From Streptomyces sp. Root1304 (GTDB taxonomy: Bacteria; Actinomycetota; Actinomycetes; Streptomycetales; Streptomycetaceae): a stretch of 64,000 bases of DNA. Made by a program: the position numbers and the translations under genes. Under the pieces are notes generated by a model. That model did no database searches. It was given only the letters and a program-made list of their open reading frames with translations, and was not told where the DNA came from. This document shows, in pieces, positions 1-6,890 of this stretch. Within the stretch, counting starts at the first letter, position 1; the number at the start of each line of letters is the position of its first letter. The stretch lies in contig NZ_LMEP01000026.1 of NCBI RefSeq assembly GCF_001426405.1, positions 231,847-295,846 on the forward strand, in the 5' to 3' direction.

Positions 1-1268
1 ATCATCGCCGGCCGGGTGAACGCCTCCGCCAGGAAGATCACGTCCGGATCGGCCCCGTTGATCTCGCCGATCACCCGCTCCCAGAACACCACCGGCTTCG
101 TGTGCGGGTTGTCGACCCGGAAGATCCGCACCCCGTGGTCCATCCAGAACCGCAGCACCCGCACGGTCTCCGCGACGATCCCGTCCATATCGACGTCGAA
201 CGCGATCGGGTAGATGTCCTGGTACTTCTTCGGCGGGTTCTCCGCGTACGCGATCGAACCGTCCGGCCGGTGGTGGAACCACTCCGGATGCTTCTCCACC
301 CACGGATGGTCCGGCGAGCACTGCAGCGCGAAGTCGAGGGCGATCTCCAGGCGCAGCTCCCGGGCCCGCGCCACGAAGGCGTCGAAGTCCTCGAAGGTGC
401 CCAGGTCCGGGTGGAGCGCGTCGTGTCCGCCCTCCGGCGAACCGATCGCCCACGGCACGCCCACGTCGTTCGGCGCCGCCGAGAGGGAGTTGTTCGGGCC
501 CTTGCGGTGGGTCTCGCCGATCGGGTGCACCGGCGGCAGGTACACCACGTCGAAGCCCATCGCCGCCACCGCCGGAAGGCGCTCGGCGGCGGTGCGGAAG
601 TTCCCCGGAACCGTACGGCCCTTGACCTTCCGCACGCCCTCGGAGCGCGGGAAGAACTCGTACCAGGAGCCGAACAGGGCCCGCTCCCGCTCCACCTGGA
701 GCGGCAACGCGGGGGAGGAGGACAGGAGTTCGCGCAGCGGGTGCCGGTCAAGGGCCTCGACCACCCGGGGACTGAGCACCGCCGCGAGCCGGACCGCCGC
801 CGGGCGCGCGGTGTCGCGCAGGGCGTCCGCCGCCGCGAGCACGCACTCCCGCCCGCCGCCCTTCTTCGGGACGCCCTTCGCGGCCCGCTCGTGCAGTTCG
901 GCCCCCTCGGCGAGGACGAGTTCGGAGTCGATCCCGGCCGGGATCTTGATCTTCGCCGTGTGGCGCCAGGTGGCCACCGGGTCGCTCCACGCCTCGACGG
1001 TGTACGTCCAGGAGCCCTCGACGTCCGGAGTGACCTCGGCGCCCCACCGGTCGGTGCCCTCGGCGAGTTCACGCATCGGCGTCCAGGGGCCGGGCCGGCC
1101 CGAGGGGCCGCGCAGCACGACATTGGCGGCGACCGCGTCGTGCCCCTCGCGGAAGACGGTCGCCGTCACCTCGAAGGACTCTCCGGCCACCGCCTTGGCG
1201 GGGCGCCGGCCGCAGTCGACCAGCGGGCGTACGTCCAGTACGGGAATGCGTCCCATGAGCGGATTCAC
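1..1268 (-). CDS. glgE: alpha-1,4-glucan:maltose-1-phosphate maltosyltransferase (5' part)
   Basis: N-terminal ~422 residues of a GH13_3 maltosyltransferase, which extends alpha-glucan with maltosyl units from maltose-1-phosphate in the cytoplasmic GlgE pathway. The N-terminal beta-sandwich begins GRIPVLDVRPLVDCGRRPAK; the TIM barrel shows YLPPVHPIGETHRKGPNN, the nucleophile motif FRVDNPHTKP and the acid motif FLAEAFTRP just before the window edge. GTG at 1268 is chosen because AGGTGA lies about 7 nt upstream; an in-frame ATG at 1256 is the alternative. The 3' part lies outside the window. In S. coelicolor, as I recall, glgE2 and glgP are divergent neighbours; here about 8 kb separates them. 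Family call is very secure. Confidence 0.95.
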   Translation of the reverse strand, partial: MNPLMGRIPVLDVRPLVDCGRRPAKAVAGESFEVTATVFREGHDAVAANVVLRGPSGRPGPWTPMRELAEGTDRWGAEVTPDVEGSWTYTVEAWSDPVATWRHTAKIKIPAGIDSELVLAEGAELHERAAKGVPKKGGGRECVLAAADALRDTARPAAVRLAAVLSPRVVEALDRHPLRELLSSSPALPLQVERERALFGSWYEFFPRSEGVRKVKGRTVPGNFRTAAERLPAVAAMGFDVVYLPPVHPIGETHRKGPNNSLSAAPNDVGVPWAIGSPEGGHDALHPDLGTFEDFDAFVARARELRLEIALDFALQCSPDHPWVEKHPEWFHHRPDGSIAYAENPPKKYQDIYPIAFDVDMDGIVAETVRVLRFWMDHGVRIFRVDNPHTKPVVFWERVIGEINGADPDVIFLAEAFTRPAM

Positions 1269-1560
1269 AGCATCACCTGACGGGTTACGGGGGAGCGGGT
1301 GGTGGTGCGCTCTTTCTAGCTCCGTCGACGGCCGGCGGGTTGCGGGCATGGCCGCTCCTGTCCGCGTTCACCCGGATGGCGGGCATCTGGGGAGGAAACG
1401 GGATGATCGGGGAGGAACGGAGGTCACGGGGAGACGGGTTCGGGGGTTTCCGGGGAGGAGCCTTCCCACGCTCCTCGGGTGGGCAATCCCGGAGCTTCGC
1501 CAACTACCAGGGCTACTGGGCGGTCGTGGCGCGGGCAAGCACCGGACCCGGACAAAGAAA

Positions 1561-1587
1561 CGGCCCCGCCCTTGTCGGGCGGAGCCG
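1561..1587 (-). terminator. hairpin terminator after the NmrA-like gene
   Basis: An 11-bp stem with one mismatch closes a 5-nt loop; on the minus strand it is followed by a T-rich stretch (TTTCTTTG). It lies 24 nt past the stop codon at 1611, as expected for a factor-independent terminator. Confidence 0.75.
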
Positions 1588-1610
1588 TCTCCGGTGGTCG
1601 GGCGCGGTGC

Positions 1611-2552
1611 TCAGCGCAGCGGCGTCGCGTCGGGTTCGTCCGCGTCCGAGGCCCACACCTGCCACGGCTGGCGGGCCACCCACTCCTCCACCGGGGCCGG
1701 TTCGAGCGCCAGGACCTCGGTCGACACCCCGTCGTCGTCCGCCATCAGCAGCGGATCGGCGCCGCTCGCCATGTAGTGGTAGATCCCGGCCACTCCGGCC
1801 GCCGTCTCCGGGCCCAGCAGCCGTCCGAGCCCCCGCTCGAACACGGCCGGATCCAGCTCCTCGTACCGCACCGACCGCCCCAGCCCCCGGCCGAAGGCCG
1901 CCGCCAGCTGCCCGCCCGTCAGCGAACGCTCCCCGCCGATGTCGAAGGTCCGCCCGTCGAGACCCTCCCGGCTCAGCGCCGCGAGCGCCGCCTCCGCCAG
2001 CCCCCGGTGCGAGATCCACGCCGTCCGCGCGGACTCCGGCAGCGGATACGCGAGGACGCCCTCGTCGACCAGCGAAGGACCGTTCCACGGCGAGAACAGG
2101 TTGTCCAGGTACACCGGTGGCCGGATCACCACCAGCGGCACCCCGCTCTCCCGCAGCACCCGCTCCGCGAGCCGCCGCGTCTCGAAGGCGGCGACGTCCG
2201 TCGGACCCAGCGGAATCCGGGTGTTGGTGTTGAGGACCAGCCGGACCGTGCCCGCCTCGCGGGCCGCCTCCCCGATGTGCCGGGCGTACGCCTCCACCCG
2301 CTCGGCCTCGTACACCAGCGGCATCGTGACGAACGCGTGCGTCGTCCCCTCGAAGAGCCGCCGCACGTCCTCCGGCCGCCCCAGATCGCCGCCGAGGAAG
2401 AAGGCCCCCGGCAGCGGCGGCCGGTCGGCCTCGGGACGCCGGGTCAGGGTCCGCACCCGGTGGTGCCGGTCGGCGAGGAGACGGGCCACCGCACCGCCCT
2501 GGAAGCCGGTCGCCCCCACGACCGCCACCCTCATCGGAATCTCACTGGACAT
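1611..2552 (-). CDS. NmrA/SDR-like NAD(P)-binding protein
   Basis: A 313-residue atypical short-chain dehydrogenase of the NmrA/HSCARG/TMR type, proteins that bind NAD(P)(H) and act either as redox sensors or as quinone/triphenylmethane reductases. The Rossmann start reads MRVAVVGATGFQGGAVARLL (GxxGxxG), followed by the NADP-favouring TLTRRPEADR after beta-2. NTNTRIPLGP and VIRPPVYLDNLF replace the classical YxxxK region, as in NmrA relatives. Start at 2552 (MSSEIPM...) or 2534 (MRVAVVG) cannot be decided; both have only weak ribosome sites. It is divergent from the AraC-type regulator at 2670 and probably responds to it. Substrate unknown. Confidence 0.8.
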   Translation of the reverse strand: MSSEIPMRVAVVGATGFQGGAVARLLADRHHRVRTLTRRPEADRPPLPGAFFLGGDLGRPEDVRRLFEGTTHAFVTMPLVYEAERVEAYARHIGEAAREAGTVRLVLNTNTRIPLGPTDVAAFETRRLAERVLRESGVPLVVIRPPVYLDNLFSPWNGPSLVDEGVLAYPLPESARTAWISHRGLAEAALAALSREGLDGRTFDIGGERSLTGGQLAAAFGRGLGRSVRYEELDPAVFERGLGRLLGPETAAGVAGIYHYMASGADPLLMADDDGVSTEVLALEPAPVEEWVARQPWQVWASDADEPDATPLR

Positions 2553-2669
2553 CTGTCTCTGAGGCCCTTCGATAGACTTTCGCCGCTGCCGTGCCGGCGT
2601 CATCCAGGCTCGCCGCGCCGGCTTCGGCCGTTCAATTAACAAACCGGGGCGGAAGTTGAAGGATCGTCC
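2553..2669. promoter_or_regulatory. divergent promoter gap, NmrA-like / AraC-type genes
   Basis: 117-bp gap between two divergent genes, locally richer in A/T (GTTCAATTAACAAAC near 2633) than the surroundings. It must hold both promoters, and the adjacent AraC-family protein is the natural candidate to bind it. No convincing -35/-10 pair can be fixed by eye. Confidence 0.4.
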
Positions 2670-3650
2670 ATGGCATCCGTGGGAACCGACCGGCACGACC
2701 GACTCGACCAGGGCGGGCACGACGACCTGCTGAGCGAACTCCTCAAACCCCTCCGGCTCACCGGAGTCTTCGACAGCCGCTGGCACGTCCGCGCCCCCTG
2801 GGCCATCGAAGGGGACGCCGAACGCAGCTGCGCCGTCCTCCACTACGTCGTCGAGGGCGACTGCTGGATCACCACCACCGACGAACCCCCCGTCGCCCTG
2901 CACGCCGGCGACCTCGTCGTCTTCCCCACCGGCACCGCGCACCGCCTCTCCGACCGCCCCGAACGCCAGGGCCTCCCGCTCAAGGCCGTCCTGCCCGAGC
3001 GGCAGCCCGGCACCTCCGGCGAGATCGTCATCGACGGCAGCGGCCCCGAGAGCCGGCTGCTCTGCGCCGGACTCCACTACGACGCCAGCGCCGCCACCGG
3101 CCTCTACACCTCCCTGCCCTGGGCCCTCGTCCTCGACCGCGCCCAGGTCGACCGCGAACCCCTGCTCCGCGACACCCTCCGGCTGCTCGCCGCCCCCGAC
3201 CGGCCCGTCGGACCCGGCGACCGGCTCATCACCCTGCGGGCCTTCGAGATGGCCCTCGTCCTCGCCCTCCGCCCGCTGCTCCGCGAACTCGCCGACAGCC
3301 CGGCCTCCCTGCCGCTGCTCGGACACCCCGGGATCAGCCGGGCCGTGGTCATGATGGCGACCCGGTTCGCCGAGCCGTGGACCATCGACTCCCTCGCCCG
3401 GGAGGTCGGCATGTCCCGCTCCGCGTTCACCGCCGCCTTCCGCGAGCTGGTCGGCGAATCACCGGCCCGGTACCTCTCCGCCCGCCGGATGCAGGAGGCC
3501 GGCCGGCTCCTCGGCGAGACCTCGCTGCCGCAGTCCGCGGTGCCCGCCCGGGTCGGCTACCAGAGCGCCGTCGGCTTCCACCTCGCCTTCCGCAAATGGT
3601 TCGGGGTGACCCCGGGGGAGTACCGCGCGGGAGTCGTCCGGGCGGCCTGA
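2670..3650 (+). CDS. AraC-family transcriptional regulator with cupin sensor domain
   Basis: 326 residues. The N-terminal half is a cupin of the AraC_binding type (CAVLHYVVEGDCWITT, then LHAGDLVVFPTGTAHRLSD), likely to sense a small aromatic or lipid-like ligand. The C-terminal half carries two helix-turn-helix units: PWTIDSLAREVGMSRSAFTA and QSAVPARVGYQSAVGFHLAF, ending FRKWFGVTPGEYR. GAAGGA sits 6 nt before ATG 2670. It is divergent from the NmrA-like gene and lies 150 bp upstream, same strand, of the HpaB/MFS/PrnB-PhzS operon, so it is the likely local regulator of one or both. Confidence 0.9.
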   Translation: MASVGTDRHDRLDQGGHDDLLSELLKPLRLTGVFDSRWHVRAPWAIEGDAERSCAVLHYVVEGDCWITTTDEPPVALHAGDLVVFPTGTAHRLSDRPERQGLPLKAVLPERQPGTSGEIVIDGSGPESRLLCAGLHYDASAATGLYTSLPWALVLDRAQVDREPLLRDTLRLLAAPDRPVGPGDRLITLRAFEMALVLALRPLLRELADSPASLPLLGHPGISRAVVMMATRFAEPWTIDSLAREVGMSRSAFTAAFRELVGESPARYLSARRMQEAGRLLGETSLPQSAVPARVGYQSAVGFHLAFRKWFGVTPGEYRAGVVRAA

Positions 3651-3800
3651 ACGGCCCCGGCGCGGCCCGACCTGACATCTTCGCGGGGCCGCTGGACGGT
3701 TCTTAAGGAGCCCTGGACGGACGTTCATTGCCCGGGTGGACCGCGCCGGAAAGGCTCGGGTCCGGCAGAGCCGTGACACCCGAGGAGAGGCGACACACCG

Positions 3801-5231
3801 GTGACGAGGTCCGGGCAGGAGTATCTGGAGGGGTTGCGCGACGGGCGCGAGATCTGGCTCGACGGGGAACGCGTCGAGGACGTCACCGCCCACCCCGCCT
3901 TCCGCGCCACCGCGGCCTCCTTCGCCGGGCTCTACGACCTCGCCGACGACCCCGTGCACCGCCCCGTCCTCGTCCGGGGCGGGGTGCGCCGCCCCTACTC
4001 CGTACCCCGCTCGTACGAGGACCTCGTCGCCCGCCGCCGCGCCTTCCGGGCCACCGCCCGCGCCAGCTACGGCTTCCTCGGGCGCACCCCCGACTACATG
4101 GCCGCGGGCGTGGCCGGATTCGCCGCCTCGCCCGAGGTCTTCACCGGCGACACCTTCGACGGCGCCGGACACGCCCTCGCCCTCCACCGCCGGCTCGCCG
4201 AGGGCGACCTGCACACCGCGTTCACCCTGACCGACCCGCCCCGGGGGCACGGCGAGGACGACATCGCCCTGCGGGTCGTCGCCGAGCGGGACGGCGGCAT
4301 CGTCGTCCGCGGCGCCAAGACCGTCGGCACCGGCGCCGTCTTCGCCGACGAGATCCTCGTCGGCACCATCGAACCCCTCGCCGCCGACGACACCGGGCAC
4401 GCCGTCACCTTCTCCGTACGGCCGGACACCCCCGGCCTCACGCTCGTCTCCCGCACCTCCTACGAGGGACGCTCCCGGTCCGTCTTCGACCAGCCGCTGT
4501 CCTCCCGGTACGACGAGAACGACGCGATGCTCGTCTGCGAGGACGTGTTCGTGCCCTGGGAACGGGTCCTCACCTACCGGGACCCGGTCACCACCGGCGC
4601 GGCCTGGTGGGGCACCCCCGCCTACCCGAACCTCGTCCACCAGTCCGCCACCCGCTTCTGGACCAAGCTGGAGTTCCTCACCGGGCTCGCGATCCTCCTC
4701 ACCCGCTCCAACGGCACCGCGGACCTGCCGGCGGTCACCCAGGCCGTCGGCCGGCTGCTCGGCATGGTCGCCCAGGCCAAGGCCTTCGTGCTCGCCGCGG
4801 AGGCCTCGTACGAGCAGGTCGACGGCGGGCGCGGCGGCGTCCGCCCCGGGCAGGAGATCTCCTTCGCCCAGCGGATCATGGCCGGCGAGCTCTACCCGCG
4901 CGCCGTCCAGGACATCAGACTCCTCGCCGGAGGCGCCCTGGTGCAGCTGCCCGCGAGCGGCCGGGACCTGCTCCACCCCGAACTCGGGCCGCTGGTCCGC
5001 CGCTACTTCGGCACCCCCGGCCACGCAGCCGAGGACCGGATCAAGCTCCTCAAGCTCGCCTGGGACGCGCTCGGTTCCGAGTTCGCCGGCCGCCACGAGC
5101 AGTACGAGCGCTTCTACCACGGCGCCCCGCACGTCTATCTGACGATGCAGACCCGGGCCGGCGCCGCCGAGGAGTGCGAGCGCCTCGCCCAGGACTGCCT
5201 CGACGGGTACGGCCTCGGGACGACCCGGTGA
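3801..5231 (+). CDS. HpaB-family FADH2-dependent aromatic hydroxylase
   Basis: 476 residues, the usual length of the 4-hydroxyphenylacetate 3-monooxygenase large component (HpaB/PvcC group). These enzymes ortho-hydroxylate phenols with reduced FAD supplied by a separate reductase. Typical landmarks are the N-terminal SGQEYLEGLRDGREIWLDGE, the central TDPPRGHGEDDIALRVV and GIVVRGAKTVGTGAVFADEI, VPWERVLTYRD, and the C-terminal FGTPGHAAEDRIKLLKLAWD. Start GTG 3801 follows GAGGAGAGGCG. The stop overlaps the GTG start of the MFS gene, so they are translationally coupled. No HpaC-type flavin reductase is encoded nearby. The substrate may be the aromatic product of, or precursor for, the PrnB-PhzS fusion downstream. 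Confidence 0.88.
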   Translation: MTRSGQEYLEGLRDGREIWLDGERVEDVTAHPAFRATAASFAGLYDLADDPVHRPVLVRGGVRRPYSVPRSYEDLVARRRAFRATARASYGFLGRTPDYMAAGVAGFAASPEVFTGDTFDGAGHALALHRRLAEGDLHTAFTLTDPPRGHGEDDIALRVVAERDGGIVVRGAKTVGTGAVFADEILVGTIEPLAADDTGHAVTFSVRPDTPGLTLVSRTSYEGRSRSVFDQPLSSRYDENDAMLVCEDVFVPWERVLTYRDPVTTGAAWWGTPAYPNLVHQSATRFWTKLEFLTGLAILLTRSNGTADLPAVTQAVGRLLGMVAQAKAFVLAAEASYEQVDGGRGGVRPGQEISFAQRIMAGELYPRAVQDIRLLAGGALVQLPASGRDLLHPELGPLVRRYFGTPGHAAEDRIKLLKLAWDALGSEFAGRHEQYERFYHGAPHVYLTMQTRAGAAEECERLAQDCLDGYGLGTTR

Positions 5232-6769
5232 CGGCACCGCCACCGGGGCCCCGGCGCGGAGCCCTCGCCCTGCTCGCCGCCACCCAGCTGCTGCTGATCA
5301 CCGACACCGCGATCGTCAACGTCGCCCTGCCCTCGATCGGCGCGGACCTCGGCCCCGGCCCCACCGGGCTCTCCTGGGTCGCCAACGCCTACCTCATCAC
5401 CTTCGGCGGGCTGCTCCTCCTCGGCGGCCGGATCGCCGACCTCCTCGGCCACCGGCGGGTCCTCCTCGCCGGACTCGCCCTCCTCGCCCTCGCCTCCGCC
5501 TGCGGCGGGCTCGCCCCCGGCGCCGCCGCGCTCGTCGCCGCCCGCGCCGCCCAGGGCGCCGGCGCCGCCCTCGCCGCCGCCTCGGCCTTCGCCCTGCTGC
5601 TCCTGCTCTTCCCCGAAGGCCCCGCCCGGCACCGGGCGCTCGGCGCGTTCGCCGCGATGGGCGGTCTCGGCGGGGTCCTCGGCACGGTCGGCGGGGGCGT
5701 CCTCACCGGCGTCCTCGGCTGGCGCTCCACGTTCTGGCTGAACGTCCTCCTCGCGGCCGCCCTCGGCGCGCTCGCGCTGCGGGTCCTGGACGGCGGGACC
5801 GGCGGCGTCCGTACGGGCGCCGCCGACCGCTCCGGACGGCGCCACCGGGGCGGCTTCGACCTCGCCGGGGCTCTCACCGCCACCGCCGGACTCGGGCTCG
5901 TGGCCTACGCGCTCGTCGGCGCCGCCGGGGCCGGATGGCTCTCCGCCCGTACCCTCACCGCCGGGGGCGCGGGCCTCGCGCTGCTCCTGGCCTTCGCCGC
6001 CGTCGAGACCCGGGCCGCCGCGCCGCTGGTCCCGCCCGCGGTCCTCCGCCGCCCTGCGCTCGGCCTCGCCAACCTCCTCGCGGCGCTCGCCCAGATGACG
6101 CTGTTCCCGATGTTCTTCCTGGTCAGCCTGCATCTGCAGAGCGTCCTCGGGTACGGGCCGCTGGGCGGCGGCCTCGGCCTGCTGCCGCTCTCGCTGGCCG
6201 TCGTCGCGGTCGCCCCGCAGACCGGCCGGATCATCTTCCGGCTCGGACTGCCCCGGACCACGACCCTGGGTTTCGTCCTCCTCTGCGCCGGAACCCTGTG
6301 GCTGGCCCTCGCCCTCCGGGCGGACGGCACCTTCGCGAGCACGGTCCTCGCCCCCGGCCTCCTCCTCGGCGTCGCCCTGCCGCTGGTCGTGGTCACCACC
6401 AACGTGGCCGCCACAGCCGAGGCCGCGCCCGGGGAGAACGGACTCGCCTCCGGACTCGTCAACACCAGCCAGCAGTTCGGCTCCGTCCTCGGCCTCGCCG
6501 TCCTGGTGGCCGTCGCCGCCGGCCGCACCGGGGCCGCGGACGCGTCCCGCGCGGTCGCCGAGACCGCGGGCCACCGCGCCGCCCTGCTCACGGGTGCCGC
6601 CCTCGCCGCCGCGGCCGCGCTGCTCTCCCTACGCCTCCACCGGGGAGAACCGGCGGCCGGAGCCGCCCCGGCACGGGCCCCGGACCCCGGGACGCCGGAC
6701 CTCCGGACGCCGGACCCCGGGACGCCGGACCTCCGGACGCCCGACCTCCGCGAGCCCGGACCGCGCTGA
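5228..6769 (+). CDS. MFS drug:H+ antiporter, DHA2 (14-helix) type
   Basis: 513-residue membrane exporter. Helix 1 begins GALALLAATQLLLITDTAIV, with the DHA2 motif NVALPSIGADLG; motif A is GGRIADLLGHRR, motif C lies near GGLGGVLGTVGGGVLTG. Start GTG 5228 overlaps the upstream stop (GTGA), giving coupling with the HpaB-type hydroxylase; the pump most likely exports the product of this small pathway. The last ~35 residues are a hydrophilic Pro/Asp-rich tail made of a repeated DPGTPDLRTP unit, encoded by a 30-bp tandem repeat, which is unusual for this family. Confidence 0.9.
   Translation: MTAPPPGPRRGALALLAATQLLLITDTAIVNVALPSIGADLGPGPTGLSWVANAYLITFGGLLLLGGRIADLLGHRRVLLAGLALLALASACGGLAPGAAALVAARAAQGAGAALAAASAFALLLLLFPEGPARHRALGAFAAMGGLGGVLGTVGGGVLTGVLGWRSTFWLNVLLAAALGALALRVLDGGTGGVRTGAADRSGRRHRGGFDLAGALTATAGLGLVAYALVGAAGAGWLSARTLTAGGAGLALLLAFAAVETRAAAPLVPPAVLRRPALGLANLLAALAQMTLFPMFFLVSLHLQSVLGYGPLGGGLGLLPLSLAVVAVAPQTGRIIFRLGLPRTTTLGFVLLCAGTLWLALALRADGTFASTVLAPGLLLGVALPLVVVTTNVAATAEAAPGENGLASGLVNTSQQFGSVLGLAVLVAVAAGRTGAADASRAVAETAGHRAALLTGAALAAAAALLSLRLHRGEPAAGAAPARAPDPGTPDLRTPDPGTPDLRTPDLREPGPR
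6681..6752 (+). repeat. 30-bp tandem repeat in the MFS 3' end
   Basis: Two perfect 30-bp units (6681-6710, 6711-6740) followed by a degenerate partial third. In frame they encode two copies of DPGTPDLRTP plus DLREPGP at the extreme C terminus of the transporter. It is a minisatellite-like expansion, probably variable in copy number between strains. Confidence 0.85.
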
Positions 6770-6890
6770 GCCGCCCCCCGGCCCCCCGCCCCCGACCCAC
6801 CCCACCGACCGCGCCAGAACACCGCCCACCACCGGCGGGTGAGCCGTGCACCCCCGGCGAACCGAGCCGCCCCAGGAGAGGAGCACCGCA

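Noticed and set aside
71..1123. Long overlapping frames opposite and alongside glgE and most other genes
   Set aside because: They run in shifted frames of GC3-saturated genes, give Arg/Pro/Ala-rich nonsense and match no family; typical shadows in high-GC DNA.
6681..6752. CRISPR-like or mobile-element repeat
   Set aside because: The repeats are contiguous, in frame and inside the MFS coding sequence, with no spacers or transposase.
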